Assembly (NCBI RefSeq): GCF_003259845.1
Contig: NZ_QLMJ01000001.1
Span: 186,001 to 250,000, forward strand
Length of the DNA: 64,000 nt
Direction of reading: 5' to 3'
Origin: Actinoplanes lutulentus
GTDB lineage: Bacteria > Actinomycetota > Actinomycetes > Mycobacteriales > Micromonosporaceae
Part shown: positions 41,158-50,497 of the stretch, in pieces
How positions within the stretch are numbered: the stretch's first letter is position 1
How the letters are laid out: each line of letters opens with the position of its first letter
Made by a program: the position numbers and the translations under genes
Notes under the pieces: model-generated
The model's input: only the letters and a program-made list of their open reading frames with translations
Told to the model about the DNA's origin: nothing
The model's database searches: none

Positions 41158-42530
41158 GCACGTTCCCGGTCATCGACCCGGCCACCCTGGAGACCATCGC
41201 CGACGTACCCGACCAGGGGCTCGACGAGGCGCGGCAGGCCGTCGACGCCGCCGCCGGCGCGTTCCGGAACTGGTCGCGGACCGCGCCCCGGCGCCGTTCC
41301 GAGATCCTGCACCGCACGTTCGAGCTGATGCTGCGCGACCGCGACGAGCTCGCCCAGCTGATCAGCCGGGAGAACGGCAAGTCCCTGGTGGACGCGACCG
41401 GCGAGGTCAACTACGCGGCCGAGTTCTTCCGCTGGTTCGCCGAGGAAGCGGTACGCCCCGGTGGCGACTACGGCGAAGCGCCCGCCGGTGGCTCGCGCAC
41501 CCTGGTGAGCCACGGCCCGGTCGGTGTGGCCGCGCTGGTCACCCCGTGGAACTTCCCGGCCGCGATGATCACCCGCAAGATCGGCCCGGCGCTCGCCGCC
41601 GGCTGCACCGCCGTGGTGAAGCCGGCCGCCGAGACGCCGCTGACCGCGCTCGCCATCAGCCGGCTGCTCACCGAGGCCGGCCTGCCGGACGGCGTGGTCA
41701 CCGTGGTCACCACGACCGACGCGCCCGGCGTGGTCGGCGCGTGGCTCGCCGACCAGCGGGTTCGCAAGATCTCCTTCACCGGCAGCACCGGGATCGGCCG
41801 GGTACTGCTGCGCCAGGCCGCCGACCGGGTGGTCAACTCCTCGATGGAGCTCGGCGGGAACGCGCCGTTCATCGTCACCGAGGACGCCGACCTGGACGCC
41901 GCCGTGGCCGGCGCGATGATCGCCAAGTTCCGCAACGGCGGGCAGGCCTGCACCGCGGCGAACCGGTTCTTCGTGCACGCCGCCGTCGCCGACGAGTTCC
42001 TCGCCCGGTTCGGTGCGGCAGTGGAGAAGCTGACGGTCGGCGCGGCCGCCGACGGCTCCGCCATCGGCCCTCTGATCAGCGAGAACGCGGTGCGCCGGGT
42101 TACGCGTACCGTCGAGAAGCTGATCGAAGCCGGCGCCCGGATCACGCACCGCGCCCCCGTCCCGGAGGCTGCCGGGCACTTCTATCCGCCGACCGTCCTG
42201 GTGGACGCGCCGAACCTGCCGGAGGAGATCTTCGGGCCGGTCGCGCCGATCACCACCTGGACCGACGAGGACGCGCTGATCGAGCAGGTCAACGCGACCG
42301 AGTACGGCCTGGCCGCCTACGTCTTCGCCGGTGATCTGGCCCGCGCGATCCGTCTCGGCGAGTCGATCGAGGCGGGCATGATCGGCATCAACCGCGGTCT
42401 GGTCTCCGATCCGTCGGCGCCGTTCGGCGGGATGAAGCAGAGCGGGCTGGGCCGCGAGGGCGCCCGCGACGGCCTGCGCGAGTTCCAGGAGACGCGGTAC
42501 CTGAGCGTGGACTGGCCCACGCTGTCCTGA
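41154..42530 (+). CDS. gabD: Succinate-semialdehyde dehydrogenase
   Basis: 458 residues of the aldehyde dehydrogenase superfamily. LVTPWNFPAAMITRKIGPAL is the cofactor segment, SFTGSTGIGRVLL the Rossmann turn, MELGGNAPFIV holds the general base Glu and GGQACTAANRF the catalytic Cys. With gabT immediately upstream it should oxidise succinate semialdehyde to succinate, completing GABA breakdown into the TCA cycle. NAD or NADP preference is not certain. It starts inside the gabT stop. Confidence 0.9.
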   Translation: MSTFPVIDPATLETIADVPDQGLDEARQAVDAAAGAFRNWSRTAPRRRSEILHRTFELMLRDRDELAQLISRENGKSLVDATGEVNYAAEFFRWFAEEAVRPGGDYGEAPAGGSRTLVSHGPVGVAALVTPWNFPAAMITRKIGPALAAGCTAVVKPAAETPLTALAISRLLTEAGLPDGVVTVVTTTDAPGVVGAWLADQRVRKISFTGSTGIGRVLLRQAADRVVNSSMELGGNAPFIVTEDADLDAAVAGAMIAKFRNGGQACTAANRFFVHAAVADEFLARFGAAVEKLTVGAAADGSAIGPLISENAVRRVTRTVEKLIEAGARITHRAPVPEAAGHFYPPTVLVDAPNLPEEIFGPVAPITTWTDEDALIEQVNATEYGLAAYVFAGDLARAIRLGESIEAGMIGINRGLVSDPSAPFGGMKQSGLGREGARDGLREFQETRYLSVDWPTLS

Positions 42531-42649
42531 ACCGGGACAACCTGACTGCAACCGCAAAGACATCAACTGAAGTCTGCTAGCCGCGCGCGGGTCGCCGATT
42601 AAGAGTCCGACCGAATGATTTGGACTCGACGGAAGGCCTCGATCCCCCG

Positions 42650-44104
42650 ATGACCCGCGCACGGCTCAGCGCCACCATCCTGGCTTCGACGCTTATGCTC
42701 GGCAGCGTGTTCACCGCGTCGCCCGCGCAGGCCGCCGCGCCCACCATCGCCGGACGGATGGCCTCGGTGCAGGCCGCGAAGAGCATCAACTACTACCCGT
42801 CGGACGCGGGCTGGTCGGCGATGTGGACGAACTTCGACGCGACCCGGATCGACAAGGACCTGGCCAAGGCCGCCGCGCTCGGCGCCGACAACGTCCGCGT
42901 CATCGTCTTCCCGGAGACGTTCGGGTACCCGAAGCCGTCGTCCACCTACACCGAGCGGCTGCGCAAGTTCCTCAGCATCGCCGCGTCGCACGACCTCACC
43001 GTGAAGCTGACCCTGTTCGACTGGTGGGCCGGTTACGGCGACGTCACGAACAGCATCAGCTGGGCCAAGACGATCCTCGCGCCGTACGCGAACGACCCCC
43101 AGGTCATCGCCGTCGAGCTGAAGAACGAGTTCCAGCCCTCGGACGCGGCCGCCGTCACCTGGGTCCGCAAGGTCATCCCGGCGATCCGGGCCGCCGCGCC
43201 CGGCATGCCGCTGACCCTCTCGGTCGACGGCAGCACCGGCGCCGCCGGCATGGCGAAGATCAAGTCGTCGCTGACCTCGACGCCGCTCGACTACTACGAC
43301 TTCCACTTCTACGGGAACTCGGAGCGGTCCCTCGCCGAGATCCGCAAGGCGCAGGCCGCCGTCTCCCCCGCACCCGTGGTGATCGGCGAGACCGGTGTCA
43401 GCAGCGTCGGCGGCGCCGAGGGTGAGCAGGCCGCGTACTTCGCCCGGGTTTTCCGCGCCGCCAAGGAGGCCGGGGTCGGCTCGGTCGCCCCGTGGACGCT
43501 CAACGACTTCTCGGACACCGCGATCCCCAGCCACTCCAACGTGTCGACGATCCCGGCCCAGTACAAGTTCGGCCTCTACCGGGCCGACGGCACCGCGAAG
43601 CTCGCCGCCGAGGTGGTGCGTACCGCGTGGACGACCGGGACGACCCCGAACAGCTTCCTGAACCTGAGCTTCGAGTCGACGGTCGCCAGCTCGCCGTGGC
43701 GCGACAACCTGCCGCAGGCCGGCGCCGCCGAGATCACCACCGACATGCCGCGCAACGGGAAGTACTCGGCGCGGTTCTCCGACACCACGCGTACGGCGGC
43801 CGGCCTGCCGTCGCTGGTCACCTCGCCGATCACGCCGGTGCAGCCCGGTTACAAGTGGCGGGCCGAGGCGTACGCCCGGGGTGTGAACGCGACCGGAACC
43901 ACCGAGATCGCGCTGAGCTGGTTCAACGCCGAGGGCAAATGGCTGAGCCAGACCACCTCGAACCGGCTGCCGAACGGCAACACCAGCTGGACGAAGCTGG
44001 TGGTCGACACGGTGGCGCCGGCGAACGCGGCGGCGGTCCAGCTGCACCTGAAGTCCGGCGACAACACCGGAACGGTCTGGTTCGACGACGTGGCGGTCAG
44101 CTGA
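42650..44104 (+). CDS. Secreted GH-A clan glycosidase with C-terminal binding domain
   Basis: 484 residues from ATG 42650 with a signal peptide (LSATILASTLMLGSVFTASP, then AQAA). A TIM-barrel glycosidase of the GH5/GH39-like kind fills residues about 35-330, with VELKNEF (Glu160, acid/base) and VVIGETG (Glu247, nucleophile). A C-terminal beta-sandwich of about 140 residues ends in TVWFDDVAVS, typical of CBM4/22-like or CBM6-like binding domains. Substrate is likely a plant or fungal polysaccharide. GAGTCC/GGACTC (42603-42608, 42622-42627) form a small inverted repeat upstream. Confidence 0.8.
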   Translation: MTRARLSATILASTLMLGSVFTASPAQAAAPTIAGRMASVQAAKSINYYPSDAGWSAMWTNFDATRIDKDLAKAAALGADNVRVIVFPETFGYPKPSSTYTERLRKFLSIAASHDLTVKLTLFDWWAGYGDVTNSISWAKTILAPYANDPQVIAVELKNEFQPSDAAAVTWVRKVIPAIRAAAPGMPLTLSVDGSTGAAGMAKIKSSLTSTPLDYYDFHFYGNSERSLAEIRKAQAAVSPAPVVIGETGVSSVGGAEGEQAAYFARVFRAAKEAGVGSVAPWTLNDFSDTAIPSHSNVSTIPAQYKFGLYRADGTAKLAAEVVRTAWTTGTTPNSFLNLSFESTVASSPWRDNLPQAGAAEITTDMPRNGKYSARFSDTTRTAAGLPSLVTSPITPVQPGYKWRAEAYARGVNATGTTEIALSWFNAEGKWLSQTTSNRLPNGNTSWTKLVVDTVAPANAAAVQLHLKSGDNTGTVWFDDVAVS

Positions 44105-44120
44105 CGTTCTGGCGGGGCTT

Positions 44121-44771
44121 TCAGCTGATACCGACCGCGGCGCTTTCCGCCGTGACCGTGCGGGTCCAGGACACCAGGTGGTGCAGGGGCTGCGGCAGGT
44201 TACGGCGGAACTGGTCGGACAGCCGGGCCCGGTCGCGCGGGTTCAGCGTGTCGAAGACGAGCTGGTCCAGGCCGATCGCGAGGAACAGCCCGGCCAGCAT
44301 CAGGTCGGGTATCTCCAGCGACTCGTTGTAGGAGAGTCGGGTACGGATCCGGATGGCCGGTTGCCCGGGGCTGAGCGGATCCGCGAAGACCAGCGACGTG
44401 TTCGTGCTGAGCAGCCGCCGTTTGGTCTCCCGGCGCAGCACTTCCGCGGCCGTCAGCCGGTGCTCGACCAGACCGGTGGCGAGGCCGGTGGACAGATGCA
44501 TGATCCACTGCCGCAGGCCGTGCGGCCCGGGTGACTCCACGAGCCGCCGCAGGACAGCCGCTGTCGCCGCGTCGGTGGTGGGCTGCGCGTCGATCACCTG
44601 CAGAGTGCTCTCGCTGGTGAGCTGGATGCGGCGCCAGAACATCAGCTCGCCGAGCAGCGCGGCGCCGAGACCGATCCCGAGCACGTGCCCGGAGACCAGC
44701 ATGCGGCCACCGATGCCGTCGTGCGCCGCCAGGTAGAGGTCGTCGGCGGGCGGAAGCTGTGGCACGTCCAT
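44121..44771 (-). CDS. GOLPH3/VPS74-like (GPP34) protein
   Basis: 216 residues, soluble, mostly helical. DDLYLAAHD, MLVSGHVLGIGLGAALLGEL and LLSTNTSLVFADP are the family blocks; in eukaryotes GOLPH3 binds phosphatidylinositol-4-phosphate on the Golgi and holds glycosyltransferases. In actinobacteria the role is unknown and multiple copies are common. The hydrophobic loop region is present as LFLAIGLDQLVF. It ends 16 nt from the GH gene it converges on, and is divergent from thyX. Confidence 0.8.
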   Translation of the reverse strand: MDVPQLPPADDLYLAAHDGIGGRMLVSGHVLGIGLGAALLGELMFWRRIQLTSESTLQVIDAQPTTDAATAAVLRRLVESPGPHGLRQWIMHLSTGLATGLVEHRLTAAEVLRRETKRRLLSTNTSLVFADPLSPGQPAIRIRTRLSYNESLEIPDLMLAGLFLAIGLDQLVFDTLNPRDRARLSDQFRRNLPQPLHHLVSWTRTVTAESAAVGIS

Positions 44772-44915
44772 GGTCGATCAGCCCCTCGATAGACGGCTCG
44801 ACGTTATCCATGCAGGGTTGCGCGAAGGTTTCATCGGAGTGGAACCCTGTCTTCACTCCAGCGGGACGGCGGGTCCGGGAGCAGCCCGCCCGCGGCCGTG
44901 CGAGCATCGTTGACC

Positions 44916-45632
44916 ATGACGGCAGTTTTCCGGTCCGACGTGACGGTCACTCTGGTACGAAGCGCGGCCGGCGACGCCGACGTGCTGTTCGCCGCCCGGG
45001 TGTCGACATCCGGCGAGGCCTCGCTCGACGAGCTGGACAAGGACCCGGAGAAGTCGACCGGCCTGATCAACTACCTGATGCGCGACCGGCACGGCACGCC
45101 GTTCGAGCACAACTCGATGACCTTCCTGGTCCAGGCCCCGATCTTCGTCTTCCGAGAGTTCCACCGGCACCGGGCCGGCTGGTCCTACAACGAGGAGAGC
45201 GGCCGGTACCGCGAGCTGGAACCGGTCTTCTACACCCCGGCCCCCGACCGCAAGCTGGTCCAGCACGGCCGCCCCGGCAAGTACGAGTTCAGCTCCGGCA
45301 CTCCCGAGCAGCACGCCGGCACGGTGAAGGCGATGGAGTCCGCTTACCGGCATTCCTACGACGCCTACCAGGAGATGCTGGCCGCCGGCATCGCCCGCGA
45401 GGTGGCCCGCGCGGTCCTGCCGGTCGGCCTCTTCTCCTCGATGTACGCGACCTGCAACGCCCGCTCGCTCATGCACTTCCTGTCGCTGCGGACGAAGAAG
45501 GAGAACGCGAAGGTCCCGTCCTTCCCCCAGCGCGAGATCGAAATGGTCGCCGAACGCATGGAGGCCGAGTGGGCGGCGCTGATGCCGCTCACCCACGCCG
45601 CCTTCGAGAAACACGGCCGCGTCGCCCCCTGA
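44916..45632 (+). CDS. thyX: Flavin-dependent thymidylate synthase
   Basis: 238 residues from ATG 44916. The ThyX signature RHRAGWSYNEESGRY begins at residue 84; the Arg/His/Ser of RHRxxS bind FAD and dUMP. HGTPFEHNSMTFLVQAPIFV and LMHFLSLR further support the fold. It methylates dUMP to dTMP using methylene-tetrahydrofolate and reduced FAD, and forms a homotetramer. ThyX replaces or complements ThyA in many actinobacteria. An upstream GTG at 44898 is possible but its ribosome site is too far away. Confidence 0.93.
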   Translation: MTAVFRSDVTVTLVRSAAGDADVLFAARVSTSGEASLDELDKDPEKSTGLINYLMRDRHGTPFEHNSMTFLVQAPIFVFREFHRHRAGWSYNEESGRYRELEPVFYTPAPDRKLVQHGRPGKYEFSSGTPEQHAGTVKAMESAYRHSYDAYQEMLAAGIAREVARAVLPVGLFSSMYATCNARSLMHFLSLRTKKENAKVPSFPQREIEMVAERMEAEWAALMPLTHAAFEKHGRVAP

Positions 45633-45675
45633 CGACCTCGTGCTCCGCGGCCTGCGGGCATTGTCGGTTTGCGCT

Positions 45676-45717
45676 CCACACCCACTGTGGGTGTACCCAC
45701 ATCCGCAGTGGGTGTGG
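45676..45717. terminator. Inverted repeat between thyX and the muramidase gene
   Basis: CCACACCCACTG (45676-45687) pairs exactly with CAGTGGGTGTGG (45706-45717). A second, inner TGGGT/ACCCA pairing lies in the loop. It is between converging genes and probably ends both transcripts. Confidence 0.65.
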
Positions 45718-45729
45718 GACGAAAACAGC

Positions 45730-46977
45730 TCAGTGTCCTCGCGGATAAAGCAGGTAGGGCTTTCTGCGCTGGTTGAAAGCGGTCAAGTCGTCCTGCCAGG
45801 AGGCCACGATGTCCGGCACCGAGGCGCCTGCGTCGATCATCTTGCGGGGGCCGTCCGAGCCGAAGAGCAGGTCGGCGAAGGGTGGCCGGCCCGGGTTGTC
45901 GTCGCGCCAGGCGAAACCGGGCAGCTTGCGGGCCTCCACCAGCATCGCCACGGCGGTTCGGATGGGATCGAAAGCGGACGGCTTTGTCACCTTCAGCTCG
46001 ATGCCGCCGCAGAGCTGCTCGGTGAACTTGCTCGTCACCGGCACGAAGTAGGCCTCGCGTAACGCCACGCCAGGCAGGTTGTGCGACGCCACCGTGTCCC
46101 GCCAGCGGTAATCCAGCGACGGGCTGCCGGAGATCTCGAACGGCCGGGTCGTGCCACGGCCCTCGGAGATCGACGACACCCCTTCGAACAGGCACGTTCC
46201 GGGATAGACGGCGGCCGTGTCCGGGGTCGGCATGTTCGGGCTCGGCATCACCCAGGGTACGTCCGTGTCGGCGGCGAACAGGCCGCCGTGCCAGCCTTCG
46301 CACGCCACCACTTCGAGGCGGGCCGGCTTGGTCAGGAACTCGCCGTTGTAGAACCGGGCCAGCTCGCCGACCGTCATGCCGTGCTGCTGGACGATCTCTT
46401 TCAGTCCCACGCCGGACGTGAAAGCGGGTTTCAGCATCGGCCCGAACGCGCGGCCGCCGATCGGATTCGGACGGTCCAGCACGACGTAGCGCAGGCCCAG
46501 CCGGGCCGCCGCGACCATCGAGTCGTACAGCGTCCAGATGTAGGTGTAGAACCGGGCGCCGACATCCTGGATGTCGAAGACCACGGTCCGGACGCCGGCC
46601 TCGGTGAACAGCGCGGCCCACTGGTCGTGCGTGACGCGGTAGGCGTCGTACACCTTCAGCCCGGTCCGGGCATCGGTCCCGGAGTCGCCGCCGACCCGGG
46701 TGGAGCCGCGAAACCCGTGCTCAGGACCGAAAATGCCGCCGATCTTCACTCCGGCGGCGTGCATCCGGTCGACCAGGTGCCGGTACTCGCGATCGACAGC
46801 GGTCAGGTTGGACACCACCCCGACGGTCCCGCCCCGCAAGCGCGCCCAGTCCTCCGCCGCGAGGCGATCCAAACCGGTCCGTACCGCGGAGCGCTGAGCC
46901 ACCGCGGGCCGCGCGAAAGAAACGGCGGAGAAAGCGCCGGCTACGCCGGCTGCGGAGATGAGGGTCCGGCGTCGCAT
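45730..46977 (-). CDS. Secreted NamZ-like exo-muramidase (DUF1343)
   Basis: 415 residues from ATG 46977 with GGAGG upstream. The N-terminus RRRTLISAAGVAGAFSAVSF is a twin-arginine-type signal. The mature protein carries DUF1343 landmarks: GGTVGVVSNLTAVDREYRHL, IFGPEHGFRGS, VFDIQDVGARFYTYIWTLYD, VLDRPNPIGG and FEGVSSISEGRGTTRPFEI. A characterised member (NamZ) removes N-acetylmuramic acid from the ends of peptidoglycan chains. This would allow recycling or turnover of wall material outside the cell. Confidence 0.83.
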   Translation of the reverse strand: MRRRTLISAAGVAGAFSAVSFARPAVAQRSAVRTGLDRLAAEDWARLRGGTVGVVSNLTAVDREYRHLVDRMHAAGVKIGGIFGPEHGFRGSTRVGGDSGTDARTGLKVYDAYRVTHDQWAALFTEAGVRTVVFDIQDVGARFYTYIWTLYDSMVAAARLGLRYVVLDRPNPIGGRAFGPMLKPAFTSGVGLKEIVQQHGMTVGELARFYNGEFLTKPARLEVVACEGWHGGLFAADTDVPWVMPSPNMPTPDTAAVYPGTCLFEGVSSISEGRGTTRPFEISGSPSLDYRWRDTVASHNLPGVALREAYFVPVTSKFTEQLCGGIELKVTKPSAFDPIRTAVAMLVEARKLPGFAWRDDNPGRPPFADLLFGSDGPRKMIDAGASVPDIVASWQDDLTAFNQRRKPYLLYPRGH

Positions 46978-47040
46978 GGTGCCTCCGGCTTTTTCGAGGG
47001 TACGGGTCAACGCCCTCGATACCGGATCGCCAAGGCACCC

Positions 47041-47078
47041 GAGCCCCGTTCGGCACGTGCTTACACCGAACGGGGCTC
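47041..47078. terminator. Terminator hairpin after the subtilisin gene
   Basis: Perfect 13-bp arms GAGCCCCGTTCGG (47041-47053) and CCGAACGGGGCTC (47066-47078) with a 12-nt loop. It lies 14 nt beyond the stop of the minus-strand protease gene and 63 nt before the muramidase start. Confidence 0.75.
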
Positions 47079-47092
47079 AGGTGCTCAGTGCG

Positions 47093-50000
47093 TCAGCTCA
47101 GGCCGTAGGCGCGGATCACGGTCTGGGTGACCGTGTTGCCGGCCGTGTCCGATGCGGAGACCCGCAGCGAGACGAAGCCCTTGCCCTTGGGGTGCTGGAC
47201 GGTCGCGAGGCGCTTGTCGCCGGACCCGCGCAACCCGGCCTTCTGCCAGGTCTTGCCGTCGTTGTAGGAGACCTCGAGCTTCACCGACTTGACCTTGCCG
47301 ACCTTGACGCCCGGCTGGTGCTCGACGATGACCGGGAACGCGAACTTCTTGCCGGCCGGGGCCGCGTTCTTCGCGTTGACGGCGGGCGCGAAGCGGACCG
47401 TGTGCAGCGGGAGCCGCTCGAAGTCCACGTACTCCTCGCCGGCCACGTGCCCGGACTTGAAGGTCCACACGCCGCTCACCTCGGTGGAGAGGGTGTGCGG
47501 CGCGCCGCGCTTGGCCGACTGCTCCAGGCGGTACGTGGCCCGGCCCGGCGGCACCTCGAACTCGGTGCCCTCGCCGATCAGGGTCGTACCCCGGTAGAGC
47601 TTCGACGTGAACTCCGACGTGTACGCGAAACCGGGGTGCCCGGCACCGTCACCGTGCAGCGGCACGTTGGCGATGATCACGTCACTGGTACGCGTCACCC
47701 AGTACGGCTCGTACGGCGGCTGGGTGACGTTCGGGCCGACCACGGCCCGGTTCCACTGCTGGTGGTACGTGCGACCGGCCTTGAACTTCTGGTTGCCGCT
47801 GATCGCCTCGTCGAGCCAGTCGGCCCAGCCCTCCTCGTTCACCGGCAGCTGCTGGTGGAACTCGCCCGACCAGCTGACGTCCGGGTTCACGTACTCGGTG
47901 CGCTGGAACGGCAGGCTGAACGGGATGAAACTGGTCCACGTGCTGCCGTTCTCGGTGAAGTGCGCCGCGTTGCCCTTCACGCCGTCGACACCGGTGGCCT
48001 CGACGCCGTACGACGCCTTGATGGTCGCCAGGTCGCGGAGCTTGGGCGCCTTGGTCAGCCCGTCGAACATCCGTCCTTCGTTGAAGTACGCGAGGTCGGT
48101 GGTGTACGGGCTGTTGCGGAAGGTCTGCTCGGCGTCGAGCGCCGCGAACGACGCGTTGACCGAGGCGACGAAGAACGGCTTGGACACCTTCGACAGCGGA
48201 GCGGCGAAGAGCGAGCTGAACTTGTCGCCCAGCAGGCTGGCACCGTAACCGCCGCCGTCATCGGTGGCCCATTCGGCGTTCAGAGCCGCCAGAACCGTGC
48301 CGGCGTTCTTCTGCGGCGGGGTCACCTTGAGAGCCTTCGCCTTGCGGGCGTCGACAGTGAGGGTCTTGGCCTTGTCGACGATCAGCTCGGTCTCGGTCAG
48401 CATCGAGGTCGACTCCTCGCCCTGGGGGACCCAGGAGAAGGTGCCGTAACGGCCCTTCGGGACACGGACCTTGCCCGAGCCGAAGACGTCGATCGAGGCG
48501 AACTTGTCCAGGCCGACCAGCACCGTGAGGGAGTCCTCGTTCGGCTGGCCGTCACGACCGGTGACGTTCACCGTGAGGTCGTAACTCTCCACCTCGTTGA
48601 CGACACCGAGGGCCGTGCTCACGCGTACCCCTGAAGTGGAAGTAGCAGTGAGGTAACCGCCCAGCTCGCCCTCCGGAAGGGTTGCGCTGGTGGTGGCGGT
48701 GACCGTGGTCGACGCGGTGCCACCGGCCGGAACCGTCAGGCTACTCGCGGCCACCGTGAACGGCGCACCCGAGACGGTCAGCGCGAGGGTGACCGGCGCG
48801 GTGCCGACGTTACGGTAGGTAGCGGTACGCGTGATCGGCTGGTCGTCGTCGTGCGGCCACGCCTGGATGCCGAAGCTGAGGCTGGCCTCGTCGACGGTGA
48901 CCGTCTGGGTGATCTGGCGGGCCACGTCGACGCGCCCGGCACCCTGGTCGAACGCGTTGGTGTCAGCGGTCGGTTTCGCCGAGGCGATGAGCGTGTTCTT
49001 GCGCAGCGACGACGACCAGTCCGGGTGCTGCTGGACCAGCAGCGCGGCGGCGCCGGCGACGTGCGGTGTCGCCATCGACGTGCCGGAGAGGGCGACGTAA
49101 CCGTCCTCGGCCGGGTCGCCGATCTCGCCGTTGACGGCCTTCGCCGCGACGATGTCCACGCCCGGCGCGGTGATGTCCGGCTTGAGCGCGCCGTCACCGA
49201 CACGCGGGCCCTTGCTGGAGAAGTCGGCGACCTGGTCCTCACGGTCGACGGCGCCGACCGACAGGGCGGCGTCCGCGGACGACGGCGAACCGATGGTCCC
49301 CCGGTCGTACGCGTTACCGGCAGCGATCACGAAGAGCGTGTTCTTCGACGCGGTCAGGTCCTGAACGGCCTGCTCCAGAGGATCGACCTCCGGGGTGTCG
49401 CCGCCGCCGAGGCTGAGGTTGACCACGGGCGCCCGGTCGGCCGCCCAGATCATGCCGGCCAGGATCGCCGACTCCTCACACCCGAACGTCTCGCAGACCT
49501 TGCCGATGGCCAGCTTCGCGCCCGGCGCGACACCCTTGTACTTGCCACCGGACGCGGCGCCGGTGCCGGCGATCGTCGAGGCGACGTGGGTGCCGTGGCC
49601 GACGATGTCGTCGGTGCTCGGCTCGGTGGTGAAGTTCTCCGACGCGGCGATCTGGCCGGACAGGTCCGGGTGGGTCGCGTCGATGCCGGTGTCCAGCACC
49701 GCCACGGTCACGCCGGTGCCGTCGAACCCGGCCTGGTACGCGGCCGGCGCGCCGATCTGCGCCACGCTGCGGTCCAGGCTGACCTGACGACGGCCGTCCA
49801 GCCAGACCTTCGACACGCCGGCACGCAGGGTGCGGGCGGTCTCCGGACCGGCGGTGATCGACGACCAGATGCTGGCGCGTCCTTCGAGGTCCGCCCGGAC
49901 CGCGAGGGTGTCCAGGGCCGACAGGTCGCGAGTGACCCGCGCGTCCCCCGCGGTCAGCGCGGAGCGGGCTCGCGACGCGCCGGCGTCGGGGTACGTGACG

Positions 50001-50344
50001 AGCAGGGGCAGTTCGTCGCCGGTTGCAAGCTTCGCCAGCCCGGTGACGTCGAAGAGCCGTTTGTCCAGGCGGCCGGCCTTCAGCAGGCCCTGCGCGTCGG
50101 ACGGGATGACGTAACGGTGCCCGGCGTCGGTGTAGCTCGCGAAGGTGATCTTCTCGCGGCCCGGGCCGGGGTGGATCGAGGCGTTCTTGCCGGTCACGGT
50201 GACGCGGTCACCGGTGATCAGGGCGACGGCCTTCTGCCCTGATTTTTCCAGATGTAACGGTTTTTCGGCTGCTGCCGCTGGGGCCGATAACAGCCCCAAA
50301 GCCAGGAGAGAACTGGTCATCAATGCGGGCAGTCTTCGATGCAT
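47093..50344 (-). CDS. Large secreted subtilisin-like serine protease (S8)
   Basis: 1083 residues from ATG 50344 with GGGAGG upstream. Signal peptide, then an inhibitory propeptide, then the S8 catalytic domain: VAVLDTGIDATHPDL (Asp218), GHGTHVASTIAG (His253) and GTSMATPHVAGAAAL (Ser423). After about residue 520 come two to three beta-sandwich domains, with ITRTATYRNVGTAPVTLALT as a Fn3-like start and a C-terminal LEVSYNDGKTWQKAGLRG segment. Length and layout match the large actinomycete secreted subtilases. It degrades extracellular protein. It is monocistronic and ends at the hairpin at 47041. Confidence 0.92.
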   Translation of the reverse strand: MHRRLPALMTSSLLALGLLSAPAAAAEKPLHLEKSGQKAVALITGDRVTVTGKNASIHPGPGREKITFASYTDAGHRYVIPSDAQGLLKAGRLDKRLFDVTGLAKLATGDELPLLVTYPDAGASRARSALTAGDARVTRDLSALDTLAVRADLEGRASIWSSITAGPETARTLRAGVSKVWLDGRRQVSLDRSVAQIGAPAAYQAGFDGTGVTVAVLDTGIDATHPDLSGQIAASENFTTEPSTDDIVGHGTHVASTIAGTGAASGGKYKGVAPGAKLAIGKVCETFGCEESAILAGMIWAADRAPVVNLSLGGGDTPEVDPLEQAVQDLTASKNTLFVIAAGNAYDRGTIGSPSSADAALSVGAVDREDQVADFSSKGPRVGDGALKPDITAPGVDIVAAKAVNGEIGDPAEDGYVALSGTSMATPHVAGAAALLVQQHPDWSSSLRKNTLIASAKPTADTNAFDQGAGRVDVARQITQTVTVDEASLSFGIQAWPHDDDQPITRTATYRNVGTAPVTLALTVSGAPFTVAASSLTVPAGGTASTTVTATTSATLPEGELGGYLTATSTSGVRVSTALGVVNEVESYDLTVNVTGRDGQPNEDSLTVLVGLDKFASIDVFGSGKVRVPKGRYGTFSWVPQGEESTSMLTETELIVDKAKTLTVDARKAKALKVTPPQKNAGTVLAALNAEWATDDGGGYGASLLGDKFSSLFAAPLSKVSKPFFVASVNASFAALDAEQTFRNSPYTTDLAYFNEGRMFDGLTKAPKLRDLATIKASYGVEATGVDGVKGNAAHFTENGSTWTSFIPFSLPFQRTEYVNPDVSWSGEFHQQLPVNEEGWADWLDEAISGNQKFKAGRTYHQQWNRAVVGPNVTQPPYEPYWVTRTSDVIIANVPLHGDGAGHPGFAYTSEFTSKLYRGTTLIGEGTEFEVPPGRATYRLEQSAKRGAPHTLSTEVSGVWTFKSGHVAGEEYVDFERLPLHTVRFAPAVNAKNAAPAGKKFAFPVIVEHQPGVKVGKVKSVKLEVSYNDGKTWQKAGLRGSGDKRLATVQHPKGKGFVSLRVSASDTAGNTVTQTVIRAYGLS

Positions 50345-50497
50345 GCGATGCCTCCCGTGCCGGGACGGTCCCGGTTCGCGATCGACAATCGCAGATGGGT
50401 GCAATACATGGTCGTCGACGTCTTCCGCGCCGGGCCCTCCCATACGGGCGAAATCGTCTAGTCTCCCGGCGGGAGCAGGAACGGCTTTGAAGGGCTC